DNA from: CAZZCU01 sp964652825
GTDB taxonomy: Bacteria > Bdellovibrionota_B > Oligoflexia > Oligoflexales > CAZZCU01
NCBI GenBank assembly: GCA_964652825.1
Contig: CAZZCU010000010.1
Coordinates: forward strand, 20,895 to 84,894
Reading direction: 5' to 3'
DNA: 64,000 nt
The translations under genes were made by a program, and so were the position numbers. Position 1 is the first letter of the stretch; every line of letters begins with the position of its first letter. Shown here one piece after another: positions 34,037-42,630 of the stretch. The notes beneath the pieces are model-generated. The model was not told where the DNA came from. It made no database searches and saw nothing but the letters and a program-made list of their open reading frames with translations.

Positions 34037-36688
34037 CTAAAATTTCAGACAACGTTGTAAATCTCGCACCTGTAATGCAAGTTCATTTTGTACCAATGCC
34101 GGCTGGTTCTTGGCGGAAAATCCACGATAGCGACGCAAAATTTGTTCGGAGCAGTGCAGTGGGGCGGTCAGGGCAATAAATGTTGCGGCGCTGGCGGCGT
34201 CAAGATTGCGAAATACCTGCGGCAGCACGTCAAAAAAATCATCCTCCAGCCATTTCAGTCGTTCGATCTGAGCTAGTGGTGCAAGATAGGCCAGGGTTGC
34301 GTGACGATCGGCCAAGGATAGATTCGTATCAGCAGCCATGCTTTTTAACAAAGAACGTTTCTCGCGTTCGCTGGCTATGGCCGATGCTATGCTACGCTGG
34401 TAGCGTTTTCCCTCTAGTGACGGATCGCTTTTCGCTTCTTTTTTTACCAGATCCGCCACTCGCTCATCCCGCAACACAGCCAACTGCAGCAGGATATGCC
34501 AGCGTTTTTCCTGATCGAGCACGAAGCCCCGCTGTTTCCAGTCGCCGCTGAGCATGCGCAACAATTGTTCTCTGCCATTTCCAGAACGCACGCTCGCCAG
34601 ATAACGATCAAACACGACTTCCTGCAAATCGTGATTATTTTCCGCCGCCTTGAGTTTTATCCATAATAATTGTTCCCATTGTTCGGCGATCGCCTGGCGA
34701 TGCATCGACGAAAAACGCAGGAGCGACGGTGTGCGGCCGTTACTGCCGCCGATAATCATGTCGCTGGCGACGCGAAAGATCATCGCCTGATTTTCCTTGG
34801 GTAAATTATCAGCGGCGATGGCTGCGAATTCCGCTAAGGGAATTTCGTTATGCATCAGCATTAACCATAGACGTTGCCATAGTAGTAGACGCACATCCGG
34901 ACTGGCAACCCGATGCAGTTGCTTACGGACGGCGCTCAGGCTTTTTTTGTCGAGCCGAATGCGCGCATAACCATGATCACCGGCATCAACGAGCGTGAGT
35001 TGCGGGCAGGTGCGACCTTTCAGGACGGCGATATTTGTTTCCGCCTTGTCAGCTTCCACCAGCACACGTTGGTCAGGAATCAACAGGCCCTTGGCATCGG
35101 TGCGATAAGTGACGATCGCAAAACGCTGCGGGCGGGGTTGGGCATTTGCCGATGCCGGTTCATTATGTAACAGAAAACGCGTGATCTTGCCGCCGGCGCA
35201 GTCGATCACCGGTGTTAATGTCTCCAACCCGGCGGTGTCAAACCAACGTTCGGCAAAGATTCCCAGATCCAACTTAGTATTTTTCTTGAGGGCGCCGAAA
35301 AAATCCGCGGTCGTGGCGTTCTGGAAAGCAAAGGTTTTGAAGTACAGTCGCACGCTATCACGGAATTTTTCTTCGTTCATGAAATAAGCGAGTTGGCGCA
35401 GGATCGCTGCGCCTTTGCCGTACGTGATGCCGTCAAAACTACTCAGAGCGACATCAGTGTTGTCGACTTCGGCGCGCACCGGATGGGGTTTAGGCATTAA
35501 GTCGGCGTCGTACGCCCAGGCTTTGGTGGCTGCGTTGAAGTGACGCCAGGTGGTTTTGATACCGAGTGCTTTGTCCATCGCTACAAACGACATGTACGTG
35601 GCGAAACTTTCGTTCAACCACAGATCGTCCCACCAGCGCATGGTGACAAGATTGCCAAACCACATATGAGCGAGTTCGTGCAAAATAACTTCCGTGCGTT
35701 CCAGACGTTGGGTCTCGGTGGCCGATGTGCGTGGCGCCAAATCCTCGGCAAACGTAGCTGCGCCAACGTTCTCCATGGCGCCGGAGATCAGATCAGGAAC
35801 AATCAGTTGATCGTATTTTGGGAAAGGAAAACGATAAGCAAAATAATCCTCGAAGAACTGCAGGCCCTTCTTGGTGATAGCAAACCACTCGCGATAATCG
35901 ACAAACGGTGCGTGTGATTTGCGCGTCAACAATCGCAATGGTAATCGGCCGTGACGATCCTCCCAGATTGCGAAGGGTCCGGCGGCCACTACGAAGGCAT
36001 AGGTGCTGAGCAAAGGTGACTCGGGGAATTGCCAGCGCCGGTGTTTGCTTCCCTTTAGCGCCGACACGTCGCGTTCGCGTACCGTCGATATCACGTGCCA
36101 TGCGGCCGGAGCTTCAACGGTGAGCGTGATTTTGCTTTTCAGGTCCGGTTGATCAAAGCTGGGGAACAATTGGTTGGCAAAGTAAGGTTCCAAATCGGAA
36201 ACCACGTAGGTGTTGCCGTCTTCGGGATCGTTGACCCGATATAAGCCAGGTCCGCTGCTGCTATACTCATGCGCGTAACTGACGCTAACGGTGTTACGAC
36301 CACTTCGTAACAGCTGCGTATTCAGCTCAATGAAGTTACCGCGATAGCTGCGCGTACTTGTCGACGTCCCGTTAATATTAAGTTCTTGGATGTCGCCATT
36401 GACGAAATCGAGTTGCAGCGGTGTTTTGTTGTCTTTAAGTTTGAATTCAATGTCGACTTTACCGCTATAAGTTTTGCTGTCGGCATCCAGATGCAACGAT
36501 AAGTGATAGCGAATCTCGCTGAGGTTCTGGGCGCGGCCAGCGGCGGTGGCTTTGTCCAGATAAGGTCGCTGTATGCGTTTAGCGGCAAGGATTTTAGGCG
36601 ATGGATAAATAAACCATCCCAGTGACAGCAAGCCGGTCAGGAACACCATCTGTTGCCAAAATTTCCGACTATTTTGCTGCGTGTGCAT
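34037..36688 (-). CDS. M1 family aminopeptidase (membrane-anchored or secreted)
   Basis: An 883-residue zinc aminopeptidase. The substrate-binding GAMEN motif is at about residues 303-307. The zinc motif is H337ELAH, with Glu338 as catalytic base and Glu360 as third ligand, giving HExxHx18E. A hydrophobic N-terminal segment (residues about 14-30, MVFLTGLLSLGWFIYP) is a signal or anchor, so it acts outside the cytoplasm. The start at 36688 is chosen because this segment follows directly; the open frame upstream to 36892 would enter the divergent dCMP deaminase gene. A helical ERAP-like C-terminal domain covers the last 300 residues. Confidence 0.9.
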   Translation of the reverse strand: MHTQQNSRKFWQQMVFLTGLLSLGWFIYPSPKILAAKRIQRPYLDKATAAGRAQNLSEIRYHLSLHLDADSKTYSGKVDIEFKLKDNKTPLQLDFVNGDIQELNINGTSTSTRSYRGNFIELNTQLLRSGRNTVSVSYAHEYSSSGPGLYRVNDPEDGNTYVVSDLEPYFANQLFPSFDQPDLKSKITLTVEAPAAWHVISTVRERDVSALKGSKHRRWQFPESPLLSTYAFVVAAGPFAIWEDRHGRLPLRLLTRKSHAPFVDYREWFAITKKGLQFFEDYFAYRFPFPKYDQLIVPDLISGAMENVGAATFAEDLAPRTSATETQRLERTEVILHELAHMWFGNLVTMRWWDDLWLNESFATYMSFVAMDKALGIKTTWRHFNAATKAWAYDADLMPKPHPVRAEVDNTDVALSSFDGITYGKGAAILRQLAYFMNEEKFRDSVRLYFKTFAFQNATTADFFGALKKNTKLDLGIFAERWFDTAGLETLTPVIDCAGGKITRFLLHNEPASANAQPRPQRFAIVTYRTDAKGLLIPDQRVLVEADKAETNIAVLKGRTCPQLTLVDAGDHGYARIRLDKKSLSAVRKQLHRVASPDVRLLLWQRLWLMLMHNEIPLAEFAAIAADNLPKENQAMIFRVASDMIIGGSNGRTPSLLRFSSMHRQAIAEQWEQLLWIKLKAAENNHDLQEVVFDRYLASVRSGNGREQLLRMLSGDWKQRGFVLDQEKRWHILLQLAVLRDERVADLVKKEAKSDPSLEGKRYQRSIASAIASEREKRSLLKSMAADTNLSLADRHATLAYLAPLAQIERLKWLEDDFFDVLPQVFRNLDAASAATFIALTAPLHCSEQILRRYRGFSAKNQPALVQNELALQVRDLQRCLKF

Positions 36689-36764
36689 AGTCTCGGTGGT
36701 AACATGGGCTTCGCGCTTACAGCAAGTTAAATGGCGATGATTTATCCGCTCTTGGGAGGCTCTC

Positions 36765-37340
36765 GTGGAGGCTAAACCACCAGTCGATTTGCGCGTCAAC
36801 TTTGTACCGGTCAAAGCCAGTCTCAATTGGGACGAGTATTTTATGCTCCAGGCCATGCTGGCGAGTTTTCGCAGCAAGGATCCCAATACCAAAGTCGGCT
36901 GCGTCTTTGTGGATCAATATAATCATCAGATCACCATGGGATATAACGGTGCGATCGCTGGCATCGATGAAAAGGAAATTCCCTGGGGTAATGATCGCTC
37001 GGTGCCGCTGGAATTCCAGAAATACGGCTATGTCATTCATAGTGAAGCCAATGCAATTATGCATGCCAAAGGTAGTTTGACCGGCGCGCGCGGCTATGTC
37101 ACACATTTTCCCTGCAATGAATGCGCAAAATTAATCGCCTCACATCGCGTTAAGGAAATAGTTTATTTATCGGATAAACATCTTGGGTTGCCGGAAAATA
37201 AAATTTCCAAGCGGATTTTTGATCTTGCTGGTGTCAGTCATCGTCAGCTAACGCTGGGCTCGGGACTGCTGACGGATTTGCATACATATCTAAACAGCAT
37301 GATTCACGAAGCCGTCAAGACGAATGTCTCACCGTCCTGA
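36765..37340 (+). CDS. Deoxycytidylate (dCMP) deaminase
   Basis: A 191-residue zinc deaminase that converts dCMP to dUMP for thymidylate synthesis. Zinc-site motifs are HSEANAIMHA (His ligand and catalytic Glu) and PCNECAK (two Cys ligands). NWDEYFMLQAMLASFRSKDPNTKVGCV and the GYNGAIAGIDE segment match dCMP and ComE-type deaminases. The start is GTG at 36765 with GGGAGG six bases before it. It is divergent from the aminopeptidase gene, with 76 bases between starts, and overlaps the convergent methyltransferase gene by 12 bases. Confidence 0.92.
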   Translation: MEAKPPVDLRVNFVPVKASLNWDEYFMLQAMLASFRSKDPNTKVGCVFVDQYNHQITMGYNGAIAGIDEKEIPWGNDRSVPLEFQKYGYVIHSEANAIMHAKGSLTGARGYVTHFPCNECAKLIASHRVKEIVYLSDKHLGLPENKISKRIFDLAGVSHRQLTLGSGLLTDLHTYLNSMIHEAVKTNVSPS

Positions 37341-37937
37341 TGACGAAATAAATAAAACGATGAAGACCGCGGCGATGGCCGTGAACGTGCGGTATTCGCT
37401 GCGGATTGCCGCTGATAAATTGCTGGGCCATTCAATGTCATCCAGCGACGGCAATGATTTGGGAATCCATGCCGGGACTTCTTGGCAGTAGCGTTCGTAT
37501 TCTTCGCCGAACTTTGCTTGAAGCAAAGTTTCTTCGTATTTGACGACGCAGTAATACTGGAAGCCAAAAGCCAAAGCCGCGAGCACGATAAACCACGGTT
37601 GCGCCGCATACGTTGCAAAACCCATGGTGATCAGAAAATTACCAACATAGAGGGGGTTGCGAACGTAACGAAACGGGCCGGACATCACTAAATTATGCCC
37701 TAGGCTGTCTTTGCGCGTGCGCGAGATAGAGCCGATAAAGGCGACACTATAAATACGAATCATTTCCCCGAGAATCACGACAGCCGTACCGACGGTCGTG
37801 GAGATTTTATTGGGTTCCGCGGCGACAAACATCAGCAACAGCAGTGGAATCGGCGTGTAGTCGCGCCACTTGAAGAGTTTTTCGCCCATCTCGACGACGT
37901 TGAAACTGTTATGACCGGGTGCTTGTGGTTGTTCCAA
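37329..37937 (-). CDS. Isoprenylcysteine/phospholipid methyltransferase-like membrane protein
   Basis: A 202-residue membrane protein of the ICMT/PEMT superfamily. Several helices are visible, including PIPLLLLMFVAA, WFIVLAALAFGFQYY and the last helix TFTAIAAVFIVLFIS. The SAM-binding signature is GPFRYVRNPLYVGNFL with a later EETLLQAKFGEEYERYCQEVP. The substrate is probably a lipid or small isoprenoid, not a protein; it cannot be fixed from sequence. It converges with the dCMP deaminase gene and lies just downstream of the RdgC-like gene on the same strand (26-base gap). Confidence 0.82.
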   Translation of the reverse strand: MEQPQAPGHNSFNVVEMGEKLFKWRDYTPIPLLLLMFVAAEPNKISTTVGTAVVILGEMIRIYSVAFIGSISRTRKDSLGHNLVMSGPFRYVRNPLYVGNFLITMGFATYAAQPWFIVLAALAFGFQYYCVVKYEETLLQAKFGEEYERYCQEVPAWIPKSLPSLDDIEWPSNLSAAIRSEYRTFTAIAAVFIVLFISSSGR

Positions 37938-37963
37938 AGTGCAAACCTCGCAAACGACTGTGA

Positions 37964-38620
37964 TTATGTTCTATGTTCGATGATGGGTGTTGGTACTGTC
38001 AATGATAATCGCTGCATAAATTTACTGTCCAGGTCCGCCCAGTCTTCGGGGGCAAGCGCCATCAATGGTGATGGCAGGCGCACGATTTTGGCGCCATGAG
38101 TGCGGCCGAAGGTCTTGGCGAACAGGTCCTCGATCACCAAACGCGCCTGCTTGCTGGTCGAAAACACCAACAATTGGTCTTGTGCGGCATTCAAAAAGGC
38201 GTCGACGTAAGAAATCTGCGGCAGCGCCTGCATGATCAATTCGGTTTTGGTTTCCTGCAGCAGTTCGCGACGTTCTTTGCGACCGAGGGGTTTTTCGCGT
38301 CGTTTCGTCAGTGCGTTCAGTTTTTGTTTGACGCAAAGTTGAATCAGGCTGGCGGGGATATTGCGTTTTTCGATACGCGCACGCAGCATAATACCGCCGT
38401 TAATCTGGGCATCGCTGACACTCCATTGATCGCTGCCCTCTATTTCGGCTATCGGTGCCGGTGCCCAACCATACAACAAAGGCTTGCTGACGCCTTGCAG
38501 GCGAATATCCTTGGCGGCATGAGCGCTCAGACATTCATCGAGTTGCTGGATGGACAGCGGGGCTTTCAGATCGATCACATGATAGCTCGTTAACGAGCAG
38601 CGTCCTTGAATGACTCCCAA
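37964..38620 (-). CDS. RdgC-like recombination-associated protein
   Basis: A 218-residue protein resembling the C-terminal two-thirds of RdgC, a DNA-binding ring that restrains RecA. Matches include LLYGWAPAPIAE, an IPASLIQLCVKQKLN segment with a basic stretch (REKPLGRKERRELLQETK), and LPQISYVDAFLNAAQDQLLVFSTS. RdgC is normally near 300 residues, so this is short at the N-terminus. The start is TTG at 38620, with AAGGAG six bases before it; the longer frame to 38794 has no comparable signal. Function in replication or recombination is inferred. Confidence 0.72.
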   Translation of the reverse strand: MGVIQGRCSLTSYHVIDLKAPLSIQQLDECLSAHAAKDIRLQGVSKPLLYGWAPAPIAEIEGSDQWSVSDAQINGGIMLRARIEKRNIPASLIQLCVKQKLNALTKRREKPLGRKERRELLQETKTELIMQALPQISYVDAFLNAAQDQLLVFSTSKQARLVIEDLFAKTFGRTHGAKIVRLPSPLMALAPEDWADLDSKFMQRLSLTVPTPIIEHRT

Positions 38621-38824
38621 GCTTTTCTCCTTGTCAGCGGAAAACAGACCCCTAGAGATAAGGCATGGTGGGACCCAGGTCAAGTGATTCAATTTTATGG
38701 CTTTTTTGCTGAATTTTGTTGAATGCGTGGAAGTGTCGCCGCTCAAGGCGTTTCGCTGTCGACCGATACTTAATTTAATTGCTGATCGTGACAAGCGAAT
38801 CTCGCCGGCGCACTAGGAGGGTGC

Positions 38825-39130
38825 ATGAGCAAGCACGTGGAAACTGATTATCAAACGTACAAGGAAATCATGGGTGAGCTTTTGCAGCCCATCGTTGCCA
38901 CCGGCTTGCCGGATGAAACGCTCAAGCGCTTATATGAAAGCAAATTGGTATATCTGGAAAACTTGCGCCTCAAGTGTTTCCGCGAAATTAATAACGACAA
39001 ATCCGTCACTTCTTTTCAGGCGTCGGACTATGAATTGATTCTCTCGGCTTTGGCCACGACGCGCCAACACCTGCGCGAAGTCGTCATGGTCGTCATTCAC
39101 ACCAATCTCAATAAACGCAAAGTCGGTTAG
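38825..39130 (+). CDS. Small helical hypothetical protein
   Basis: A 101-residue protein of unknown function, predicted mostly helical and charged, without signal peptide or membrane segment. GGAGG stands four to five bases before the ATG, a strong ribosome site. The sequence YKEIMGELLQPIVATGLPDETL is followed by two more helices. It lies 204 bases from the divergent RdgC-like gene and 72 bases before the receiver-domain gene in the same direction. Co-transcription with the latter is possible. Nothing in the sequence points to a function. Confidence 0.75.
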   Translation: MSKHVETDYQTYKEIMGELLQPIVATGLPDETLKRLYESKLVYLENLRLKCFREINNDKSVTSFQASDYELILSALATTRQHLREVVMVVIHTNLNKRKVG

Positions 39131-39202
39131 GCGACCAAAGTCTAACTATCCGCCCTCGCTTAGATTTGTTATCTTATGGTGCAATAAGCGGGAGGTTGAA
39201 GG

Positions 39203-40093
39203 TTGAAGATGTCGTTGCGGATTCTCGTGGTTGACGATTCGGCGACCATGCAGAAGGTAGTACGAATTGCATTGTCGCGTTTTGACGTTGCCGTTGTTGC
39301 GGCCGCCACTATTATCGAAGCGCTCAGTGAAGTCAGCAAAACCTCGCCAGATCTGATTATTATCGATGCTCTGATTTCGGGGACGCGCTCGCTGGATGAT
39401 TTGAAATCACTGGCCACCGAAGCCAAAAACTGCCCGTTTTTGCTACTGGTGGGAACCCATCAGAATATTAATGAAGGTGATTATCGTAGTTGTGGTTTCA
39501 AGGCGTTTTTACGTAAGCCGTTTGAATCCGCTGATATGGTGGTCAGTATCGCCAAAACCCTGGGCCGTAGTTTGCCGCAGTCCGGTGGCGAAACGTCTGG
39601 TATTGGTTTGCCGCCGCCGCCTCCTGGTGCCGGGCCGGCTGCCGGTCAGGAAAAGATGCCGGTATTTAATACGACCGTGCTGATACCACCGCCGCCCAAC
39701 AAGCGTGCCGCTGCCGGTGGTAATGATGATTTCGTCGATCCGGCGTTACCACCACCACCCAAAATCGATCAGACCCGGCGCGGCCAAAAGGCTTTTCCGG
39801 ATGCCGATATTCCGATGCCCGCAGGGGATGGAGCAAGAACCGCGGCGCCTTTGCCGCCGCCACCACCTGCGATGACCTCGCGACGACCACCACCGCCGCC
39901 GTCATCGTCAACCAGAACTCAAGCCGCCGGCGGGGATTCCGGCGATGCGGCGGGACGCGAAGAAGTGGCGCAGATGGTCCGCCAGGCGGTCGAAGAGTAT
40001 TGTCAGAAGCATTTTCCGGCTTTAGCCCGCGAGATTATTACTGCCGAGCTGCGCCGACTGGCCGAGGATCGTGCCCGGCATTTTATCGAGTAA
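39203..40093 (+). CDS. Receiver-domain response regulator with proline-rich linker
   Basis: A 296-residue protein. Residues 5-120 are a CheY-type receiver: acidic pair Asp11/Asp12, phosphoacceptor Asp55 (LIIIDAL), Thr85 and Lys105 (FLRKPF). A long Pro/Gly/Ala-rich linker with several PPPPP runs covers about 125-245. The last 45 residues form an amphipathic helical tail (EYCQKHFPALAREIITAELRRLAED) like those in gliding or polarity regulators. There is no DNA-binding domain, so it probably acts by protein contact. The start is TTG 39203 or ATG 39209; GGAGG suits the former. The partner histidine kinase is not in the window. Confidence 0.86.
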   Translation: MKMSLRILVVDDSATMQKVVRIALSRFDVAVVAAATIIEALSEVSKTSPDLIIIDALISGTRSLDDLKSLATEAKNCPFLLLVGTHQNINEGDYRSCGFKAFLRKPFESADMVVSIAKTLGRSLPQSGGETSGIGLPPPPPGAGPAAGQEKMPVFNTTVLIPPPPNKRAAAGGNDDFVDPALPPPPKIDQTRRGQKAFPDADIPMPAGDGARTAAPLPPPPPAMTSRRPPPPPSSSTRTQAAGGDSGDAAGREEVAQMVRQAVEEYCQKHFPALAREIITAELRRLAEDRARHFIE

Positions 40094-40148
40094 ACACTGA
40101 CGATCCGCCGTGAGTGTGATACAACCCTTCGGATCAGGAGGGCTTGGG

Positions 40149-40991
40149 ATGCATGACTTACACGAAATCCAGCTAGGACCGATCATCGCGCGTTCGCTCG
40201 AAGAAGATTGGGGCTACGGCGACTGGACGACGGATTTATGCGTGCCCAAAGGCAAGATGGCACAAGCCCGTATTATTGCCAAAGAACCTACCATTGTTGC
40301 TGGTGTCGAAGTCGCCTGCGCCGTATTCGCCAAAGTTGATCCGGCATTGCGTCTGGATGTTCGGCTTGAGAACGGCCAGCGTGCCATGGATAAAGAAGTT
40401 ATTTTGAGCATCACCGGCGAGGCGCGTTCGATTCTGCGTGCGGAGCGTGTGGCGCTGAATTTTCTCGCGCGTATGTGCGGAATTGCCACGCTGGCACGTA
40501 GTTTCGTCGATGAATTGCAGGGAACCAAAGCCAAGCTGCTCGACACGCGCAAGACGACACCTGGTTTGCGGATTTTGGAAAAATCCGCGACCGTGATTGG
40601 TGGAGCGCGTAATCATCGTTTTGGTTTGTGTGATGGTGTTATCGTTAAGGAAAATCATATCCGCGCTGCCGGCGGCATCAAAACGGCAGTGGAGCGTTTG
40701 CGCGAAAGCTTATCGCCGACGTTGAAAATCGAAGTGGAAGCAAGCAACCTCGATGAAGTCCAGGAAGCCCTAGATGCCGGTGCTGATCTGATCATGCTCG
40801 ACAATATGAGCGTTGCCGAGATGGCAATGGCCGTGCGCACGGTGCGCGGTCGTGCTTTGCTGGAGGCTTCCGGTAATGTGCGCTTGGATAATGTTCGCAA
40901 GATCGGCGAATCCGGCGTTGATTTTATCTCGACCGGCGCGATTATTCATTCAGCGCGTTGGTCCGATCTGAGTTTGTTGTTTGATCTGTGA
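40149..40991 (+). CDS. nadC: Nicotinate-nucleotide pyrophosphorylase (carboxylating)
   Basis: A 280-residue quinolinate phosphoribosyltransferase of NAD synthesis. It converts quinolinate and PRPP to nicotinate mononucleotide. Motifs are ERVALNFLARMCGIAT, LDTRKTTPGLR, RNHRFGLCDGVIVKENHI, IEVEASNL and LEASGNV. The ATG at 40149 is preceded by AGGAGG at seven bases; the upstream GTG at 40110 gives non-conserved residues. Its last bases overlap the BirA-CoaX start in a GTGA, so the two genes are translationally coupled. Confidence 0.96.
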   Translation: MHDLHEIQLGPIIARSLEEDWGYGDWTTDLCVPKGKMAQARIIAKEPTIVAGVEVACAVFAKVDPALRLDVRLENGQRAMDKEVILSITGEARSILRAERVALNFLARMCGIATLARSFVDELQGTKAKLLDTRKTTPGLRILEKSATVIGGARNHRFGLCDGVIVKENHIRAAGGIKTAVERLRESLSPTLKIEVEASNLDEVQEALDAGADLIMLDNMSVAEMAMAVRTVRGRALLEASGNVRLDNVRKIGESGVDFISTGAIIHSARWSDLSLLFDL

Positions 40992-42556
40992 ACATTCCTT
41001 TGATCAAACAGGATGAAGTCACTTCGACGTCAACACTGGCGATGGAAAACCTGCGTGCTGGCACACCGGCGCCGTTTGCTATCTGGGCGCGCCGTCAAAG
41101 CGCCGGCCGCGGTCGTATGGGCCACACCTGGCAGTCAACTGATGACGGTCTTTATCTAAGCATTGCTCTGCCGACAACCATGTTCGCCGACTATCAATCT
41201 GGTTTGCTATCCTTACGGACAGCGATATTGGTCGCGGACTGGCTGCGACAACAACTGGGATTTCGCGCCACCTTGAAATGGCCCAATGATCTGCTGTTTG
41301 CCGGCGCCAAGTTCGGCGGCATTCTCTGCGAAAGCGATTTTCAGGGCACTCAGGCCAAGGGGTTGGTTATTGGCATCGGTTTTAATGTGGTGCAGGCACC
41401 AACCCTTGACGATATCCGCACAACCCATCTGCGAGCGATCACCGGCCGCACGTTTTCCACCGAGGAGCTTGCGTGTTCTCTGGTTGATTTTTTTGCCACG
41501 CATTGGTGTCGCGACGCCGATACCGAGATCATGTCCTTGTACCAGCAGTATGCTTTGGAACCTGGACAGCTCTGGCGTGGTAACGATGGTGTTCTTGATT
41601 CGTTGCAGGGTTACGATAGCGAGGGCGCGTTATTGTTGCGCCGCCATGATCTGGAAACTCAGCGTATCAGTAGTGTCCAAACAGCCGGTGCTTGGATTTA
41701 TCAGACGCCCCGGGCGCAACCTTTGGTGGTAGCTGATGTCGGTAATTCCCGCACCAAGCTTGCCTTGTATGCCGACAGTGCTGATGATGAGCCGGTTGGC
41801 GTGTATGTCCCGGGCGATCGTGCGGCGTTACCGGATTTGCTTGCTGATTTGCGGCAACAACTGCTCAAGCACGGGTATACCGATAAATTGTGTCCTCTGC
41901 ACATTGGTAGCGTCAATCCCGCAGCAGCAGAATTGCTGCGTGCTCAGGCGTCGCAACTTGATTTTGCGGTAACGGAAATCAGCAAGCGCGGCATCCTGCG
42001 TCTGCCGGCGAGTCCGTATTCCCTGCAGGAGCTTGGTGTTGATCGACTCGCCGCCATCGAGGCGACGCTCGCCGCTATCAAGCATCAGCAGAATGCCAGT
42101 ACTTGGCGCGAAGACGAGCATCATATTATTGTTTGCGCCGGGACGGCCACCACCATCGACTTGGTGCGTGGCGATGGTCTGCATCTGGGTGGGCGCATTC
42201 TACCTGGATTGCAAGTAGCGCTTGATACGCTAGCGCAACGCGCCGCGCAACTGCCTGATCATTTACACGTACCGGTTCTGAGCGAGCGCGAATTGATCGA
42301 TAACCAGTACTTGCTCGGTCATAACACCGTGGCGGCGATGCAGTTTGGTGTCGTCGCTATGACGGTGGCCAGTATTACTGACTTGGCAAGGCGGCTTGGG
42401 CAGAGTGCCAGTACCAATGCCACGTTACCCACCGTTCATGTTTGCGGTGGCTTAGCCGCTGCTCTTATTGGCATTCCGGATGCCCGAGTCGACTCTAACT
42501 TAGTGTTAAAAGGCCTCAAATCCCTTGCAATTGGCGGGGCTTTAAGCCGGGATTAA
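40988..42556 (+). CDS. Biotin-protein ligase / type III pantothenate kinase fusion
   Basis: A 522-residue bifunctional protein. Residues 1-235 form a biotin-protein ligase without the N-terminal HTH domain: STSTLAMENL, SAGRGRMGHTW, LKWPNDLLFAGAKFGGIL and IGIGFNV. Residues about 240-520 form a CoaX-type pantothenate kinase: VVADVGNSRTKLALY, LGVDRLAAIEA, CAGTATTIDLV and GGRILPGLQVA. The first half would biotinylate AccB. The second would phosphorylate pantothenate to begin CoA synthesis. Fused BirA-CoaX genes are known in some proteobacteria. It starts with GTG overlapping nadC by four bases. Confidence 0.93.
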   Translation: MNIPLIKQDEVTSTSTLAMENLRAGTPAPFAIWARRQSAGRGRMGHTWQSTDDGLYLSIALPTTMFADYQSGLLSLRTAILVADWLRQQLGFRATLKWPNDLLFAGAKFGGILCESDFQGTQAKGLVIGIGFNVVQAPTLDDIRTTHLRAITGRTFSTEELACSLVDFFATHWCRDADTEIMSLYQQYALEPGQLWRGNDGVLDSLQGYDSEGALLLRRHDLETQRISSVQTAGAWIYQTPRAQPLVVADVGNSRTKLALYADSADDEPVGVYVPGDRAALPDLLADLRQQLLKHGYTDKLCPLHIGSVNPAAAELLRAQASQLDFAVTEISKRGILRLPASPYSLQELGVDRLAAIEATLAAIKHQQNASTWREDEHHIIVCAGTATTIDLVRGDGLHLGGRILPGLQVALDTLAQRAAQLPDHLHVPVLSERELIDNQYLLGHNTVAAMQFGVVAMTVASITDLARRLGQSASTNATLPTVHVCGGLAAALIGIPDARVDSNLVLKGLKSLAIGGALSRD

Positions 42557-42630
42557 AGTTTATGGGTGTTTCTGCCGATATCAACAAAGCTTTCCGGGTT
42601 GCGCTTTATCCAATTTACTGGAGGATTTTT

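Noticed and set aside
36689..36892. N-terminal extension of the M1 aminopeptidase
   Set aside because: It runs into the divergent dCMP deaminase gene, and the signal segment begins right after the ATG at 36688.
38621..38794. N-terminal extension of the RdgC-like protein
   Set aside because: The extension has no similarity to RdgC, no ribosome site, and the TTG at 38620 has a strong AAGGAG.
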